This document shows positions 34,763 to 43,344 of a stretch of 64,000 bases of DNA, piece after piece. Made by a program: the position numbers and the translations under genes. A model generated the notes under the pieces. That model saw only the letters and a program-made list of their open reading frames with translations. It was not told the origin of the DNA and did no database searches. The DNA is from Pedobacter sp. KBW06 (GTDB taxonomy: Bacteria; Bacteroidota; Bacteroidia; Sphingobacteriales; Sphingobacteriaceae), in contig NZ_QAJL01000004.1 of the NCBI RefSeq assembly GCF_003852525.1, positions 346,009 to 410,008 of the forward strand, given 5' to 3'. Within the stretch, counting starts at the first letter, position 1. Each line of letters begins with the position of its first letter.

Positions 34763-35539
34763 ATGAATGAATATGCTTTAGTAACAGGTGCAAGTAAAGG
34801 TATTGGAAAACAAATTGCGTTATCACTGGCCCGCGTAGGTTATCATCTTTTATTGGTTGCCCGTTCAGAAACCGAACTTCAGGTGCTTGCGAAACTGATA
34901 AATGAGGAATACAACGTAAATGCTTCTTATTTACCTATAGACCTTTCCCTTGAAAACGCTGCTGATCAGGTGGCCAGCTGGTGTAAGAGGCAGACTCCTG
35001 CCCTATCTATTCTGATCAACAATGCAGGTTATGGTCTATGGGGTAATTTCGATCAGTTAACACTCGCTGCTCAAATGAACATGTTAAGACTCAATATTGA
35101 TGTTGTGCTGGAACTAAGTCATCATTTACTTCCGGTTTTAAAACAACAAAAACAGGCTTATATCTTAAATATTTCCAGTACCGCAGCCTATCAGGCAGTA
35201 CCAACACTTTCTTTATATGCCGCAAGTAAAACCTTTATCCTTTCTTACAGTCGCGCTTTGCGTTATGAGCTTAAAGACAGTACTGTTTCGGTAAGCTGTC
35301 TCTGCCCCGGCCCAACTGCCACAGGATTTTCCAGTCGTGCGGGTATGGATGCTTTGGCAGATTTGGCAGAGAAATTTAACATGTCGCCAGAAAGTGTAGC
35401 TGCAACCGGCCTGAAAGGAATGTTTAACAAAAAAGCCGAGATCATTCCTGGATTTCTGAATAAAGTTTCCTCATTTGGCACCAGGCTCCTTCCTAAGTCC
35501 CTGATTGAAAGGATCACAGCCCGTTTGTATCAGCAATAA
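34763..35539 (+). CDS. Short-chain dehydrogenase/reductase
   Basis: A 258-residue classical SDR: TGASKGIGKQIA glycine-rich site at residues 7-18, NNAG near residue 89, the catalytic Ser (NISSTAAY) and YAASK. The overall pattern (LLVARSETELQVLAKLINEEYN, PGPTATGFSSRAGMD) is of the DltE-like group, often associated with lipid or 3-keto reduction. It lies upstream of the cysteine-rich ORF and PhyH gene but has its own 42-bp leader from the mini genes and a promoter separates it from the PhyH operon. The substrate is unknown. A lipid-linked ketone reductase is a possibility, given the PhyH and desaturase neighbours. Confidence 0.88.
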   Translation: MNEYALVTGASKGIGKQIALSLARVGYHLLLVARSETELQVLAKLINEEYNVNASYLPIDLSLENAADQVASWCKRQTPALSILINNAGYGLWGNFDQLTLAAQMNMLRLNIDVVLELSHHLLPVLKQQKQAYILNISSTAAYQAVPTLSLYAASKTFILSYSRALRYELKDSTVSVSCLCPGPTATGFSSRAGMDALADLAEKFNMSPESVAATGLKGMFNKKAEIIPGFLNKVSSFGTRLLPKSLIERITARLYQQ

Positions 35540-35566
35540 CAATAACCCTTATTTTTTCAAAATAAA

Positions 35567-35596
35567 TTTGATAAGACAATTATTTTCCTACATTTG
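35567..35596 (+). promoter_or_regulatory. Promoter for the cysteine-rich leader and PhyH operon
   Basis: TTTG (35567-35570) and TACATTTG (35589-35596), 18 bp apart, match the Bacteroidota consensus TTTG-N19-21-TAnnTTTG apart from one base in spacing. Transcription would start about 35603, giving a leader of about 26 nt before the small ORF at 35629 and about 210 nt before the PhyH gene. Confidence 0.6.
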
Positions 35597-35628
35597 CATT
35601 GTCTACTAAATTAATAGACTTTATTTCA

Positions 35629-35715
35629 ATGAAGAATAACAACCATATTCATACCGCACACACCATGCGAATGCTCTTCTCCGAAAGGGCCGGTTGTTGC
35701 TATTGTTGTTGCTGA
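35629..35715 (+). CDS. Cysteine-rich leader-peptide-like ORF
   Basis: An ORF of 28 codons that ends in AGCCYCCC, i.e. five cysteines in the last six residues, directly before the stop TGA. It lies between a promoter-like pair at 35567-35596 and the PhyH-type gene at 35815. Such a cluster of one amino acid at the end of a short upstream ORF is the usual mark of an amino-acid attenuation leader; by analogy the ribosome would stall when charged tRNA-Cys is scarce. A 6-bp inverted repeat (CCAGCT/AGCTGG at 35746-35751 and 35770-35775) follows, but no clear T-rich terminator. The start could also be the Met codons at 35665 or 35671. The interpretation is an inference. Confidence 0.55.
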   Translation: MKNNNHIHTAHTMRMLFSERAGCCYCCC

Positions 35716-35814
35716 TCTCTAACAAATTACAGATTTCATCATTCACCAGCTCCTGACGGTTTATCCCGCAGCTGGCACTCTTTACCTCAACATTTAGCAT
35801 TAAAATTCATCATC

Positions 35815-36621
35815 ATGGAAAATTTGTCTATAAAATTCACATTAGGAAATAAAATAACGACCGAACAAAGGGACTTCTTTAACAAAAACGGATTCATTCA
35901 TTTCAGGAATTTCATCAAACCGGAAACTGTAAATGATATCATTCAGGCTTCTCTTGAAGTTCAACAAAAATGGATTACAGATCAAAAAATTAAAATCAAT
36001 GGCATCCCTATCAAATATGGCAGAGACCTCAATGGCTCTGCTATTGTTCAACGATTCGCCTTTATCAATCAGCAACATCCATTGTTCGCAGAACTGCCAA
36101 ATGACCCTCGTTTCGAGACCCTGTTAGAACTAATCGGTCCCGGAGCGAGACTAGGCACAGAAGAAAAAGACGGCATGGTCCTAAATCATTACGTTAACGG
36201 CCCGGAAAGTAAGTTTACCCAAATGGGTTGGCATACAGATGGTCTCCGTGATATTTTCCAGGGTCAGAAGCTCAATCCTATGCTCAATGTAGGCATCCAC
36301 CTAAGCAGTCTGAAACCAGAAAACGGTGGATTATGCGTACTCCCGGGAACACACAAGCAAAGTTTGTATGGCATGTTGTTCCGTAAAAAGTATTTTCTGG
36401 ACAACAAACCCGATCCGGCAGAAATTGCAATTGTTCCTGAGGCCGGAGACCTGACCATTCACGATGGCCGGCTATGGCATAGGGTAGCACAATCCTCGGT
36501 TGTTGGAGAAGAAAGCCGCAGAAGGGTAATTTATTTACCAATTATAGCAGGAAAATATGAACCAAAGCATGAAAAAAGTCCTACGGCCTTTTATCAACGT
36601 TTTGCAGGCCTTGTTAAATAG
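35815..36621 (+). CDS. Phytanoyl-CoA dioxygenase (PhyH)-family oxygenase
   Basis: A 268-residue Fe(II)/2-oxoglutarate oxygenase of the PhyH family. The iron ligands are visible as His140 and Asp142 (GWHTDGLRD) and the distal His222 (GRLWHRVAQS). An arginine in the C-terminal ESRRRVIYLP would bind 2-oxoglutarate. The family hydroxylates lipids, fatty acyl-CoA or small molecules. It is the first full gene of a three-gene operon with a 62-residue membrane protein (overlapping by 65 bp) and a sterol-desaturase-like gene. With those, a lipid hydroxylation role is plausible, but the substrate is not visible. Its cysteine-rich leader suggests cysteine or sulfur-responsive control. Confidence 0.88.
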   Translation: MENLSIKFTLGNKITTEQRDFFNKNGFIHFRNFIKPETVNDIIQASLEVQQKWITDQKIKINGIPIKYGRDLNGSAIVQRFAFINQQHPLFAELPNDPRFETLLELIGPGARLGTEEKDGMVLNHYVNGPESKFTQMGWHTDGLRDIFQGQKLNPMLNVGIHLSSLKPENGGLCVLPGTHKQSLYGMLFRKKYFLDNKPDPAEIAIVPEAGDLTIHDGRLWHRVAQSSVVGEESRRRVIYLPIIAGKYEPKHEKSPTAFYQRFAGLVK

Positions 36622-36745
36622 TCCGGTCATGTTAATTGCATTAGCAATCAGCTATCTGATCCGTTCGGGAAAGCTGCAAACCCTGCAAAGAGGGATTGAC
36701 CAATGGCGACTGCTCAGTTTTATAAAAATAAGAAACAAGCCATAA
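36557..36745 (+). CDS. Small one-helix membrane protein, unknown
   Basis: A 62-residue protein (MNQSMKKVLRPFINVL...). One hydrophobic segment, about residues 19-37 (ALLNSPVMLIALAISYLIR), is followed by a basic tail. The start is inside the end of the PhyH gene (65-bp overlap, different frame) and is preceded by an AGGA-type sequence (GCAGGAAAATATG). The stop TAA is immediately followed by the ATG of the desaturase-like gene, an arrangement that supports a real coupled gene. Met5 at 36569 is an alternative start. I do not recognise the protein; a membrane adaptor for the lipid enzymes is a guess. Confidence 0.5.
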   Translation: MNQSMKKVLRPFINVLQALLNSPVMLIALAISYLIRSGKLQTLQRGIDQWRLLSFIKIRNKP

Positions 36746-37966
36746 ATGATTCAGTTAAACTACCTGGCCTTTGCCATCCCTGCATTTTTTCTCTTCCTCT
36801 ATCTGGAATACCGCCTCGCCATTTACCTGAAAAGACCGGAAGTTTTTAAATATGAGAGTTCAATTGCAAACCTCAGTATCGGCATTGCAGAAAGGTTACT
36901 TAACTTATTCATCTCCGCAAGCTTCTACAGCTTGTTCTATTGGGTATATAAAAACTATGCCCTCTTTAATATTCCGAATACCTGGTGGGTATGGGTATCG
37001 TTGATCCTGGTCACAGACTTAGTCTGGTACTGGTATCACCGCTTAGGCCACCAGGTAAATTTTTTATGGGCCGCACATATTGTTCACCATCAGAGCGAAG
37101 AATTCAACCTGACCGTATCGGCAAGAATCACCGTTTTCCAGGCGCTGATTCGAAATATTTTTTGGTGTATAATCCCTTTTCTGGGATTTCATCCGGCAAT
37201 GGTCATTACCATTCTCATGGTTCATGGTGCCTACTCCTTTTTTACCCATACACAGCTGGTCGGAAAACTAGGCTGGCTGGAATACATCTTCATCACTCCT
37301 TCTCTTCATGGGGTTCATCATGCCAGCGACGAGAAATACCTTGATAAGAACTACGGAGACGTTTTTGTGTTTTGGGACAAGCTGTTCGGAACCTTTCAGC
37401 GGGAAGAAGAACGCCCAAAATATGGCCTTACCCACCCCGTAAAAAGTTACAGTTTTTTATGGCAACACTTTCACTACTACCTGGAAATTCTCGACGCATG
37501 TAAAAAAGAAAAGCATTTTAAGTCAAGACTAAAAATCATCTTCGGAAACCCTGCCACCCTCGATCAAAACATCCGGCCCATTTTGGAGAGAAGATACCTC
37601 CAGCAAAAGACAGAACCCTCTTACCGTTTTAAATTCAGAACTTACCTAAACTTCCAACTCTTGCTTTGCATTGTCCTGCTCAGTTTTTTTACCGCCTTTT
37701 ATGCTGACCTGCATCTGGAAGACAAACTATTCACCACTTCTTTTATCCTGATCACTCTAATCAATTGTGGTGCATTACTGGAACAAAGGAAATGGATCTA
37801 CTACCTGGAATGCTTCCGGTTAATCCTCATCTTCGCTTACACCTTCTGGAAATTTCACATTTTTGAACTTGTCATCCTGCCTGTAGTTATTTTGGTCATT
37901 CTCGAAAATCTCTTTAGACTAAGCCGGCTATACAGGCAGTACCTGCTCAGGTATGAGGAATTCTAA
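36746..37966 (+). CDS. Sterol desaturase / fatty acid hydroxylase-family membrane protein
   Basis: A 406-residue integral membrane di-iron enzyme. The histidine boxes are HRLGH (His98-His102), HIVHH (His111-His115) and GVHH (His191-His192) with an additional HTQ, and there are hydrophobic spans at both ends. The first 280 residues resemble alkylglycerol monooxygenase (TMEM195)-like proteins; a C-terminal block with four spans (from about 295) follows the catalytic part. It hydroxylates or desaturates lipids at the inner membrane. It is the last gene of the PhyH operon. I cannot tell which lipid. Confidence 0.9.
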   Translation: MIQLNYLAFAIPAFFLFLYLEYRLAIYLKRPEVFKYESSIANLSIGIAERLLNLFISASFYSLFYWVYKNYALFNIPNTWWVWVSLILVTDLVWYWYHRLGHQVNFLWAAHIVHHQSEEFNLTVSARITVFQALIRNIFWCIIPFLGFHPAMVITILMVHGAYSFFTHTQLVGKLGWLEYIFITPSLHGVHHASDEKYLDKNYGDVFVFWDKLFGTFQREEERPKYGLTHPVKSYSFLWQHFHYYLEILDACKKEKHFKSRLKIIFGNPATLDQNIRPILERRYLQQKTEPSYRFKFRTYLNFQLLLCIVLLSFFTAFYADLHLEDKLFTTSFILITLINCGALLEQRKWIYYLECFRLILIFAYTFWKFHIFELVILPVVILVILENLFRLSRLYRQYLLRYEEF

Positions 37967-38077
37967 ATACTTATCCCCGGATACAGGTAGAAATAAAACC
38001 TGATTTCCCGGTATTGATTGAAAAAAGAGTCCATGATAGATTTGTAACACATAATAATCTATTAAAAACAAAACCTC

Positions 38078-38497
38078 ATGAGACTTTTACAACTTAAAAA
38101 AAACCTGTTCACAAAGATCGCCTTCATGTTTCTGGTTGCTGCGTTGACCAGCTCCTGTTCAAAAGATAAAAATAACGTAGATGATCCCAGGGCGGGCTAC
38201 CCTAAAACGGTAACTATCGAATACAAAGTGACCGCTTTGAGCGCAGGGCTAACCAAGCTGGATATTAGGTACACCAACGAGACCGGTGCTGATACCGACC
38301 TGACAGATCAGGCCTTACCATTTACTAAAACAGTCAGGAAATCTGTTGCGTATGCAGAGAGTGCCGTAGTAAGCATAAACTCGATGCTACCAGGTTCAGC
38401 TAAACTTGAAATATATGTGGATGGCAAACCAGTTGCCTCTTCGAGCCCGTCTTCTCAGCAATATCTTAGTGGAATTGCCCAATACGCTTTTCATTAA
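38078..38497 (+). CDS. Small lipoprotein (Ig-like, MmpS-like pattern)
   Basis: A 139-residue lipoprotein with lipobox Cys27 (AALTSSCSKD). The mature part is beta-rich: TVTIEYKVTALSAGLTKLDIRYTNETGADTDL ... LPFTKTVRKSV ... SAVVSINSMLPGSAKLEIYVDGKPV. This resembles MmpS-type and related Ig-like extracytoplasmic domains (strand, TN(E)TG, LPwxKTV). Probably an envelope lipoprotein of unknown role. It stands alone, with 111 bp from the desaturase-like gene and 134 bp to the transporter. Confidence 0.65.
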   Translation: MRLLQLKKNLFTKIAFMFLVAALTSSCSKDKNNVDDPRAGYPKTVTIEYKVTALSAGLTKLDIRYTNETGADTDLTDQALPFTKTVRKSVAYAESAVVSINSMLPGSAKLEIYVDGKPVASSSPSSQQYLSGIAQYAFH

Positions 38498-38631
38498 CGG
38501 ACGCTATATCATCGTTGCTTGATAAAACAAGTAAAGTTTCATACCCTTGTATCATTTGATAAACTCACATGATTCAGGGGTATTAAAATTTATTTAAAAG
38601 CCTTATCTTTTGTTTTCTAAACAAAAAAGGC

Positions 38632-39960
38632 ATGAAAGCAAACATCGATCAGGTCCATCCCGACGGCGATAATGATAAAATCTCTCCCCGCCGCCTAAAA
38701 GCCATCTTTGGCGGCTCTGTAGGAAACCTGGTGGAATGGTACGACTGGTATGCCTATTCTGCCTTTGCTATTTATTTTTCTTCTGCCTTCTTTCCCGAAG
38801 GAAATGACACGGTAAAACTATTAAATACTGCAGGAATATTTGCGCTTGGATTTCTCATGCGTCCTCTTGGCGGATATATATTCGGGAGAATCGCAGACCG
38901 GATCGGTCGAAAACAATCCATGACATTTTCTGTCTTGCTCATGTCCTTAGGTTCCCTTTTAATCGCCTTGACACCGACTTATAACACTATAGGCATTATT
39001 GCCCCCATCCTTCTGTTAACGGCAAGGTTGTTACAAGGATTAAGTGTGGGCGGCGAATATGGAGTTTCCGCTACCTATCTGAGCGAAATGGCCACAAAAA
39101 ACCGTCGTGGATTCTATTCCAGTTTTCAATACGTTACACTTATAGGCGGACAATTACTCGCACTTGCCCTCCAGCTTCTGTTACAAAAAGTGCTGCTATC
39201 GGAACATCAGCTTCAAGAATGGGGCTGGCGCATTCCATTTGTTTTCGGGGCAATACTCTCCATTGTGGCACTTTACCTGAGAAAGAATCTCGATGAAACC
39301 ACCGCTTTTGAGAATCAAAGAAAGAAGAATACTGAAAAGAAAGGAACCGTAAAAGAACTTTTAAAACACCCGCGGGCGCTGGTCACGGTCGTCGGACTAA
39401 CCCTCGGTGGAACATTAGCCTTCTATACTTACACCACCTACATGCAGAAATTCCTGGTGAATACCGTAAAAATGACTAAAGAAGAATCTACACTGCTTTC
39501 CTTTCTCTCTTTATTCCTTTTCGCTTGTTTACAACCCCTATTTGGTGCTTTATCAGACAAGATAGGGCGCAGGCCATTACTGATCGGTTTTGGAATCCTC
39601 GGAACTACCTGCACTGTACCATTACTTACGGCATTAAGTCAAACGACCAGTCAATGGACTGCATTTCTCTTATTGATGGCTTCATTAATTATTGTAAGCG
39701 GCTATACCAGCATCAATGCAGTCGTAAAGGCCGAATTATTCCCGGCTGAAGTACGTGCATTAGGTGTTGGCCTTCCTTATGCCTTAACTGTCGCCATATT
39801 TGGAGGCACAGCAGAATATATCGCCCTATGGCTGAAAGACTGGGGCCATGAACCTTATTATTACTGGTACATCACCGGCTGCATTTTCAGCTCATTACTT
39901 GTTTATGTATTTATGAAGGAGACAAAAGCGACTTCAAAATTAAATGAAGACGCTGGATAA
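38632..39960 (+). CDS. MHS-family MFS transporter
   Basis: A 442-residue MFS transporter with twelve predicted spans of the metabolite:H+ symporter (MHS) subfamily. Marks are GNLVEWYDWYAYSAFA in helix 1, GRIADRIGRK between helices 2-3, and the matching ALSDKIGRRPL between helices 8-9. Members carry 2-oxoglutarate, proline/betaine, citrate or similar acids in symport with protons. Substrate is not distinguishable; the KgtP-like start suggests a dicarboxylate. It ends 5 bp before the opposite-strand gene at 39966. Confidence 0.9.
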   Translation: MKANIDQVHPDGDNDKISPRRLKAIFGGSVGNLVEWYDWYAYSAFAIYFSSAFFPEGNDTVKLLNTAGIFALGFLMRPLGGYIFGRIADRIGRKQSMTFSVLLMSLGSLLIALTPTYNTIGIIAPILLLTARLLQGLSVGGEYGVSATYLSEMATKNRRGFYSSFQYVTLIGGQLLALALQLLLQKVLLSEHQLQEWGWRIPFVFGAILSIVALYLRKNLDETTAFENQRKKNTEKKGTVKELLKHPRALVTVVGLTLGGTLAFYTYTTYMQKFLVNTVKMTKEESTLLSFLSLFLFACLQPLFGALSDKIGRRPLLIGFGILGTTCTVPLLTALSQTTSQWTAFLLLMASLIIVSGYTSINAVVKAELFPAEVRALGVGLPYALTVAIFGGTAEYIALWLKDWGHEPYYYWYITGCIFSSLLVYVFMKETKATSKLNEDAG

Positions 39961-39965
39961 AGTGT

Positions 39966-40664
39966 CTATTTATTACTTCCCAAATGGATGGTGATCCCAA
40001 CCGAGACAGGATTCAACAGAAACTCAGCTTTATTTGTTTTCGCCAATGTCCGGAAATTAGCCGCATCCTGTGTTACGAATTCCTGTCGTTCATAGGAATA
40101 AAAGAAATCAAGACTACTTTCCACAAACAGAGATACTTCATTGATCACATTGAATTTTATTCCGATTAATGGAGTAGCGACAAAACCAACTTTAGTCGCT
40201 TCAACTTTACTTGAAGAAATGGCATCGTTCTGTAAAGCCTCTTTTAAAGTGTTTGCATTTTGAGACAATCCAATAAACTTATTAGAACGATAACCAAGAT
40301 CCAACCCAAAATAAGGCTGAATTCTGGAAAAGTTAAGGTTCTTTTCAAAACCCACCTTGAAGGCATAATCGGTTACGTCACCACTTACCACTTCACAATT
40401 TTCGCAATTATTATAAAAAGTCTTGGTTTTCTTAAGATAACTTCCTCCTAAGCGATAACTGATCTGGTTGTCATTGAACTTCATCACCACACCGCTGAAA
40501 TACGTATTTACATATTTGCTATAATCAGTTTCATTCAAAATTTTAGGCATTTGCATCAGGCTGAAACCTCTTACTGCAATGGAATAATTGTAGTCACCAT
40601 TCATTTGCGAAAATGCCGATCCGCCAGATAACAATAGTAAAATAACTAGTAATTTTTTTTTCAT
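39966..40664 (-). CDS. Outer-membrane beta-barrel-like secreted protein
   Basis: A 232-residue protein. A signal peptide ends at AFSQ (residue 20). The remainder alternates hydrophobic and polar residues, with aromatic strands (FKVGFEKNLNFSRIQPYFGLDLGYRSN, VSLFVESSLDFFYSYER) and the C-terminal VSVGITIHLG typical of small Bacteroidota porin-like barrels. A CxxC pair (NCENC) is near residue 88. Function unknown. It faces the MFS gene convergently with a 5-bp gap; the 282 bp upstream hold no gene I can support. Confidence 0.65.
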   Translation of the reverse strand: MKKKLLVILLLLSGGSAFSQMNGDYNYSIAVRGFSLMQMPKILNETDYSKYVNTYFSGVVMKFNDNQISYRLGGSYLKKTKTFYNNCENCEVVSGDVTDYAFKVGFEKNLNFSRIQPYFGLDLGYRSNKFIGLSQNANTLKEALQNDAISSSKVEATKVGFVATPLIGIKFNVINEVSLFVESSLDFFYSYERQEFVTQDAANFRTLAKTNKAEFLLNPVSVGITIHLGSNK

Positions 40665-40946
40665 TTAGATACCCCCCCGGGTTTATTTAGCGCTATAAAA
40701 TTAATAGAAAAATCTCCATTTACAATAAAAAAAGTATTGTTTAAGGGATTTCTTTCTACCAGACAGTCTTCCGCTGAGAAGAATGATTTACAATGAGTTA
40801 AATGTCCCGCAAAAAGGCCAATATTAAGGATGAAGGCGTCAACAAGGGAATAAAGCATTGCTTTTTTTATTTTCCAATAGGTATCTAAAAACGTGCCAGA
40901 AATAAGGGTTTTCTTACCGGCTTTGATAATAGCCCTTATTTAAAAT

Positions 40947-42236
40947 TTACAATCTTGCATCAGTATATTTTCTTTCTATAAATGATTTGGTGTCAAAAAT
41001 AATTGCACCTGATTCTTTATATTTCTTATAATCAAGCGTCAAAAATTCCTGATGAGAAACAGCAACAATAATCGCCTTATAGTTTTTATCTATAAGAACA
41101 TTATCCAATTCAAACCCATATTCTTTCCGGACAAGTACGGGATCCGCCCAGGGGTCAAAAACCGTTACTTCCATTCCGAACTGATGCAGCTCTTCATAAA
41201 TATCAATGACGCGGGTATTCCGGATATCCGGACAGTTCTCTTTAAATGCAAAGCCGAGAATCAGTACCTTCTCCCCTTTTACGGGATACCCTTTGGCAAT
41301 CATCAGCTTCACCACCTTATTGGCAACAAACATCCCCATATTATCATTTACCCTTCTTCCCGAGAGAATAACCTGTGGATGATAACCCAAAGATTCCGAT
41401 TTATGTGCCAGGTAATAAGGGTCAACCCCAATACAATGGCCCCCTACCAGTCCTGGTTTATATTTTAAAAAGTTCCACTTTGTCCCCGCGGCCTCAATCA
41501 CATCGGTAGTATCAATCCCGATTCGGTCAAAGATGAGTGCAAGCTCATTCACAAAAGAAATATTTACATCTCTTTGCGCATTTTCTATCGCTTTCGAAGC
41601 CTCGGCCACTTTGATACTTGGCGCTTTATGTGTTCCCGCAGTAATAATCTGCGCATACAAATGATCGACCTCTTCCGCCACTGCTTCGGTAGAACCGGAT
41701 GTTACTTTCTTAATCTTTGTCAGTGTATTCACCCGATCTCCCGGGTTGATCCTTTCCGGAGAATAACCACAGAAAAAGTCAGTATTAAATTTCAAACCAG
41801 AATGTCGTTCCAAAACAGGTACGCAATCTTCTTCTGTACAACCCGGATATACTGTGGATTCATAAATCACGATGTCCCCCTTCTTTAACACCTTTCCAAT
41901 CATTTCAGAAGCCTTTAACAAGGGGCTCAGGTCAGGTGCTTTAAACCGGTTAATAGGTGTCGGTACTGTGATGATGAAAATATTGCAAGACTCCAAATCT
42001 GAAGTCAGGGAGGAAAACTTCAATCCCGAGCTTTCATTTTTCGAATTCAATAATTTTTGTAGTTCCACCAGATCAGCTTCCCTTGTCCGGTCTTCTCCCA
42101 CACAAAGCTCTTCAATTCTCGGTTGATCGATATCAAATCCCAGTACCTTATATTTTTTAGCAAATTCAATAGCGAGTGGTAAACCCACATAACCCAATCC
42201 TATAATTGCAATTTTATACGCTTTGTCCATAAACAT
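40947..42236 (-). CDS. Nucleotide-sugar dehydrogenase (TviB/WbpA-like)
   Basis: A 429-residue UDP/GDP-sugar dehydrogenase of the Vi-polysaccharide TviB/WbpA type: NAD site IAIIGLGYVGLPLAIEFAKKY, YESTVYPGCTEEDCVPVLE, and the central GLVGGHCIGVDPYYLAHK with the catalytic cysteine (GGHCIGVDP). It oxidises UDP-N-acetyl-hexosamine at C6 to a uronate. It is 19 kb from the capsule locus and points away from it, divergently from the LCP gene at 42348. A relationship to the envelope polysaccharide is probable but not proven. The typical length and all motifs support an intact enzyme. Confidence 0.92.
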   Translation of the reverse strand: MFMDKAYKIAIIGLGYVGLPLAIEFAKKYKVLGFDIDQPRIEELCVGEDRTREADLVELQKLLNSKNESSGLKFSSLTSDLESCNIFIITVPTPINRFKAPDLSPLLKASEMIGKVLKKGDIVIYESTVYPGCTEEDCVPVLERHSGLKFNTDFFCGYSPERINPGDRVNTLTKIKKVTSGSTEAVAEEVDHLYAQIITAGTHKAPSIKVAEASKAIENAQRDVNISFVNELALIFDRIGIDTTDVIEAAGTKWNFLKYKPGLVGGHCIGVDPYYLAHKSESLGYHPQVILSGRRVNDNMGMFVANKVVKLMIAKGYPVKGEKVLILGFAFKENCPDIRNTRVIDIYEELHQFGMEVTVFDPWADPVLVRKEYGFELDNVLIDKNYKAIIVAVSHQEFLTLDYKKYKESGAIIFDTKSFIERKYTDARL

Positions 42237-42347
42237 CTTTCTTTTCCTTTATCTGCGGATTTAAGAACGTTTTAAAGGTAGGAAGAATTTTATTTGTTCT
42301 CAGGTACGGTTATTGAAATACACTAATCCTAAATTGTAAATAAAAAA

Positions 42348-43328
42348 ATGAAGGCTTTTATATTTGTGATCTTCTTCTCTTTCCTGTATTCATTTAGTTC
42401 AAATGCTCAGGATAACCAGGTTCAGACTACTGCAACACCAACGCGCAAATCTCCTGTACCATTAAACAGGTCGGCAGAAGCATTAGGCATTTCTCCAAAG
42501 GTTCAGCAGAAAATAAAAACCATGACCAATTCCCCCATAAACATTGCACTGTTTGCCGTCGACAGACGTACGGAACAAGAAGCCGGGAACTCGGATGTGG
42601 TGATGATCATTTCAATCGATCAGCTCAATGGAAAAATTAAAATGGCCTCCATAATGAGGGATACTTATGTTAAAATCGAGGGTAAAGGCATGGATAAGAT
42701 CAATGCGGCCTATGCCATAGGTGGTCCTCAGCTAGCCATAAAGACCATCAACCAAAACTTTGGTCTGGACATTAAAGACTATATGAATGTAGACTTCTAC
42801 GGTGCTGCAAAAATTGTCGACGCCCTGGGTGGCATCATGGTAAATGTGAAAGCAGAGGAACTTCCCTATCTGAACAATTACCTGGACGAACTGGCCATCT
42901 ATGAAAAAATCCCGGCAGTACATGTACAAGATCCGGGGCTTCAGAAACTGAACGGAAAACAGACCGTTGCTTATACCAGAATCAGGGCCGTAGGTAAAGG
43001 AGACTACGAAAGAACGGAGCGTCAACGGAGTGTATTGGTCTCTATTTTTGATAAATTGAAAGGCTCAGGTCAGGAAATTTTTCCCGTTTTTGCCTCACAA
43101 GTCCTCCCTAACATAGAAACCAGTATGGCCAATTTTACACTTTTAAATTTTGCGGGAAGTATTCTTAACTCAAAAAACAAAACCATAGAACAAGCCAGGT
43201 TCCCATTAGATAAAGAAAGTGTTGGAAAAAGGATCAACAACATCTGGTACTTAACCACAGACCTGAAAGTAACGACCAATTCCCTTCACAATTTCATCTA
43301 TAAAAGCAACGCTTCAGGCAAGAAATAA
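42348..43328 (+). CDS. LytR-CpsA-Psr (LCP) family protein
   Basis: A 326-residue exported LCP protein. A signal peptide ends at SNAQ (residue 20). The LCP core runs from about residue 60 (SPINIALFAVDRR, SDVVMIISID) with MASIMRDTYVKIEGKGMDKINAAYAIGGP: the Arg/Asp of SIMRDT and the KINAAYA(I/Y)GG are family hallmarks. A later TRIRAVGKGDYERTERQR motif closes it. LCP enzymes in Gram-positives attach teichoic acids or capsule to peptidoglycan; Gram-negative members are less studied. It diverges from the TviB-like dehydrogenase, so a polymer-attachment function is a reasonable inference. Confidence 0.9.
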   Translation: MKAFIFVIFFSFLYSFSSNAQDNQVQTTATPTRKSPVPLNRSAEALGISPKVQQKIKTMTNSPINIALFAVDRRTEQEAGNSDVVMIISIDQLNGKIKMASIMRDTYVKIEGKGMDKINAAYAIGGPQLAIKTINQNFGLDIKDYMNVDFYGAAKIVDALGGIMVNVKAEELPYLNNYLDELAIYEKIPAVHVQDPGLQKLNGKQTVAYTRIRAVGKGDYERTERQRSVLVSIFDKLKGSGQEIFPVFASQVLPNIETSMANFTLLNFAGSILNSKNKTIEQARFPLDKESVGKRINNIWYLTTDLKVTTNSLHNFIYKSNASGKK

Positions 43329-43344
43329 AAACCGGTTTTTTCGG

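Noticed and set aside
35746..35775. Calling the CCAGCT/AGCTGG inverted repeat a terminator for the cysteine leader.
   Set aside because: Only 6 bp with a long loop and no T-run; too weak to call.
40661..40858. 65-codon minus-strand ORF upstream of the outer-membrane protein gene.
   Set aside because: No recognisable pattern; overlaps the start region of the next gene and has no ribosome-binding or promoter sign of its own.
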